From Gemmatimonadota bacterium (GTDB taxonomy: Bacteria; Gemmatimonadota; Gemmatimonadetes; Gemmatimonadales; GWC2-71-9), in NCBI GenBank assembly GCA_022710485.1, contig JAKLGU010000002.1, positions 213,616-277,615 on the forward strand: a DNA stretch of 64,000 nucleotides. The letters are read 5' to 3'. Shown here in pieces: positions 62,806-64,000 of this stretch. The notes beneath the pieces were generated by a model. That model was given only the letters and a program-made list of their open reading frames with translations. It was not told where the DNA came from and searched no databases. The position numbers were made by a program, and so were the translations under genes. How positions within the stretch are numbered: position 1 is the first letter of the stretch; each line of letters starts with the position of its first letter.

Positions 62806-63834
62806 ATGTCGCACTCTCCCACCCCGGATCGCGCGCAGCCTAATCCGCCAATACTGCAGAGACTGCAGTCTAAGATGCGCCTGGGGCACTATAGCCTGCG
62901 CACAGAGCAGGCCTACGCGGGGTGGGTCGTGCGATTCGTGCGGTTCCACCGGCTCCGGCATCCGCGGGAGATGGGGGAGCGGGAGGTGGCGGCGTTCCTG
63001 ACGTGGCTGGCCGAGGAGCGGCGGGTGGCGGTATCCACGCAGGTGCAGGCGCAGGCGGCGCTGGTGTTTCTGTACCGGGAGGTGGTGGGGCGGCCGCTCC
63101 GGATGTCGACTCTGGTGCCGAGGGGACGCGTGCCGACGCGGGTGCCGGTGGTGCTGGATGTCGAGGAGGTGGGTCGGGTGCTGGGGCAGCTGGAGGGGGT
63201 GCACCGGCTGATCGGACTGCTCCTTTATGGATCTGGGCTCCGGCTCCTGGAATGCCTGGAGCTCCGGGTCAAGGACGTGGACCTGATGCGCCAGGAGATC
63301 CGGGTGCGGCGTGGGAAGGGTCAGAAGGACAGGGTGACGCTGCTCCCCGAGGCGGCGGCGGGGCAGCTGGGGGAGCATCTCATCCGGGTCAAGCTGATGC
63401 ATGATAAGGCGTTGGCGGCGGGAACCGGCGGGGTGGTCCTTCCGGGCGCGCTGGCGAGGAAGTACCCGAGGGCGGACCGGAGCTGGCCCTGGCAGTGGGT
63501 CTTCCCGGCGAGGCAGACGTACGCGGACCCGGACACGGGGGAAATGAGGCGGCACCATTTGCACCCGTCGGCGGTGCAGCGGGCGGTGGCCGAGGCGGTC
63601 AGGAGGTCGGGGGTGGGGAAGCGGGCGAGCTGTCATACGTTCCGGCACTCGTTTGCCACGCACCTTCTCGAGGCGGGGTACGACATCCGGACGGTGCAGG
63701 AGCTCCTCGGGCACAACGACGTCAGCACCACGATGATCTACACCCACGTGCTCCTGAAGGGTGGCCGAGGGGTGAAGAGTCCGGCGGACCGGCTGGGCGC
63801 CGCCCTACCCCGCCCCGCAGTCTTTCCGGATTAG
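62806..63834 (+). CDS. intI: integron integrase (IntI)
   Basis: 342 residues, typical length. Tyrosine recombinase that integrates and excises gene cassettes at attI/attC. N-terminal SAM-like DNA-binding domain ([39 protein letters not shown]). Catalytic residues are visible: Arg in [15 protein letters not shown], His-x-x-Arg in [15 protein letters not shown], His in [16 protein letters not shown] and the Tyr in TTMIYTHV. The IntI-specific patch is present as [16 protein letters not shown] and [12 protein letters not shown]. All active residues are intact, so it should be functional. It is followed on the same strand by a GTTAGGC site. Confidence 0.95.
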   Translation: MSHSPTPDRAQPNPPILQRLQSKMRLGHYSLRTEQAYAGWVVRFVRFHRLRHPREMGEREVAAFLTWLAEERRVAVSTQVQAQAALVFLYREVVGRPLRMSTLVPRGRVPTRVPVVLDVEEVGRVLGQLEGVHRLIGLLLYGSGLRLLECLELRVKDVDLMRQEIRVRRGKGQKDRVTLLPEAAAGQLGEHLIRVKLMHDKALAAGTGGVVLPGALARKYPRADRSWPWQWVFPARQTYADPDTGEMRRHHLHPSAVQRAVAEAVRRSGVGKRASCHTFRHSFATHLLEAGYDIRTVQELLGHNDVSTTMIYTHVLLKGGRGVKSPADRLGAALPRPAVFPD

Positions 63835-63890
63835 GCTGCGGGCAGTACACTATGGGGAGGCGGGGAGCCCCACGACTCCGTCGAATTCAC

Positions 63891-63897
63891 GTTAGGC
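63891..63897 (+). other. GTTAGGC core recombination site (attI- or attC-like)
   Basis: GTTAGGC fits the GTTRRRY core used by IntI. The preceding bases GAATTCAC resemble the right end of known attC sites (...TTCAAGC before the core). No matching RYYYAAC left core was found in the 56 bases after the integrase stop, so an attI-type simple site is the better reading. Confidence 0.5.
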
Positions 63898-63928
63898 GGC
63901 AGCAATCCTCACTGGAGGCGGGTCGCTG

Positions 63929-64000
63929 ATGTTTCCTCCAGGGCTCAAAGCTCCAGATCCAGACACTTTTCGGGAGGCGTTGCCCTCCGACGCCCGCCCC
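63929..64000 (+). CDS. start of a possible gene-cassette ORF, truncated by the window edge
   Basis: ATG 63929 opens a frame that stays open to the last base (24 codons, MFPPGLKAPDPDTFREALPS...). GGAGG lies 10 bases upstream. It begins 32 bases after the GTTAGGC core, the usual distance for the first gene of an integron cassette. Too short for any family assignment. Confidence 0.45.
   Translation, partial: MFPPGLKAPDPDTFREALPSDARP

Overview
The window is a very GC-rich bacterial chromosome segment from a diderm: it has outer-membrane TolC proteins, many lipoproteins and two RND efflux systems. Secreted proteins typically end their leader in AQ or a lipobox, promoters look like TANNTT hexamers, and there are two Ig-like/LVIVD proteins and PD40/YVTN propellers. 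This mix suggests Gemmatimonadota or a close relative, but that is inference; no rRNA or ribosomal protein gene is present to settle it. No tRNA, rRNA, CRISPR array or prophage was seen.

Layout. 0-10 kb: tail of a YhaM-like exoribonuclease, a coupled pair of unknown genes, an Ig-LVIVD secreted protein, ogt, cspA, then a substrate-binding lipoprotein whose stop overlaps the start of a chemoreceptor gene, and lepB. 10-20.4 kb: a PD40 propeller lipoprotein, then a minus-strand run of RND pump, TolC, adaptor, HExxH metallopeptidase, methyltransferase and bcp. 20.5-29.3 kb: small membrane and secreted proteins, a potABCD polyamine importer followed by a HEAT-repeat gene, and a divergent NarL-type two-component system. 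29.3-34.8 kb: five small paralogous lipoproteins around hsp20 and a TMEM175-like gene, then a NagB-LmbE fusion. 34.8-43.5 kb: a sulfur/efflux module (MBL-double rhodanese protein, TauE exporter, ArsR regulator, DUF2892 protein, PII-like protein, second RND-adaptor-TolC set). Two near-identical AT-rich 20-mers, one beside the regulator gene and one before the efflux operon, suggest one regulon.

43.5-49.5 kb: Hsp15-like protein, esterase, a DUF559 endonuclease gene enclosed by perfect 43-bp inverted repeats, and a TPP-riboswitch-controlled thiC with two membrane genes downstream. 49.8-57.5 kb: a CoA-dependent aerobic aromatic pathway (aryl-CoA ligase, creatininase-like hydrolase, SDR, Rid protein, enoyl-CoA hydratase, acyl-CoA dehydrogenase, and a bifunctional monooxygenase/reductase of the 2-aminobenzoyl-CoA or salicylyl-CoA type), mostly with 4-nt overlaps. 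57.5-62.5 kb: a YVTN propeller gene divergent from a second Ig-LVIVD gene, plus small proteins. 62.8-64 kb: an integron integrase followed on the same strand by a GTTAGGC core site and the start of another ORF.

The most unusual layer is repetitive. A hairpin family (core CTCACCCCCTGTCCCCCTCT plus its complement) recurs in at least six intergenic places and forms the ends of the DUF559 unit. GGGGCAGC/GGGGAAGC minisatellites recur between genes and, in frame, inside thiC, potA and other genes.
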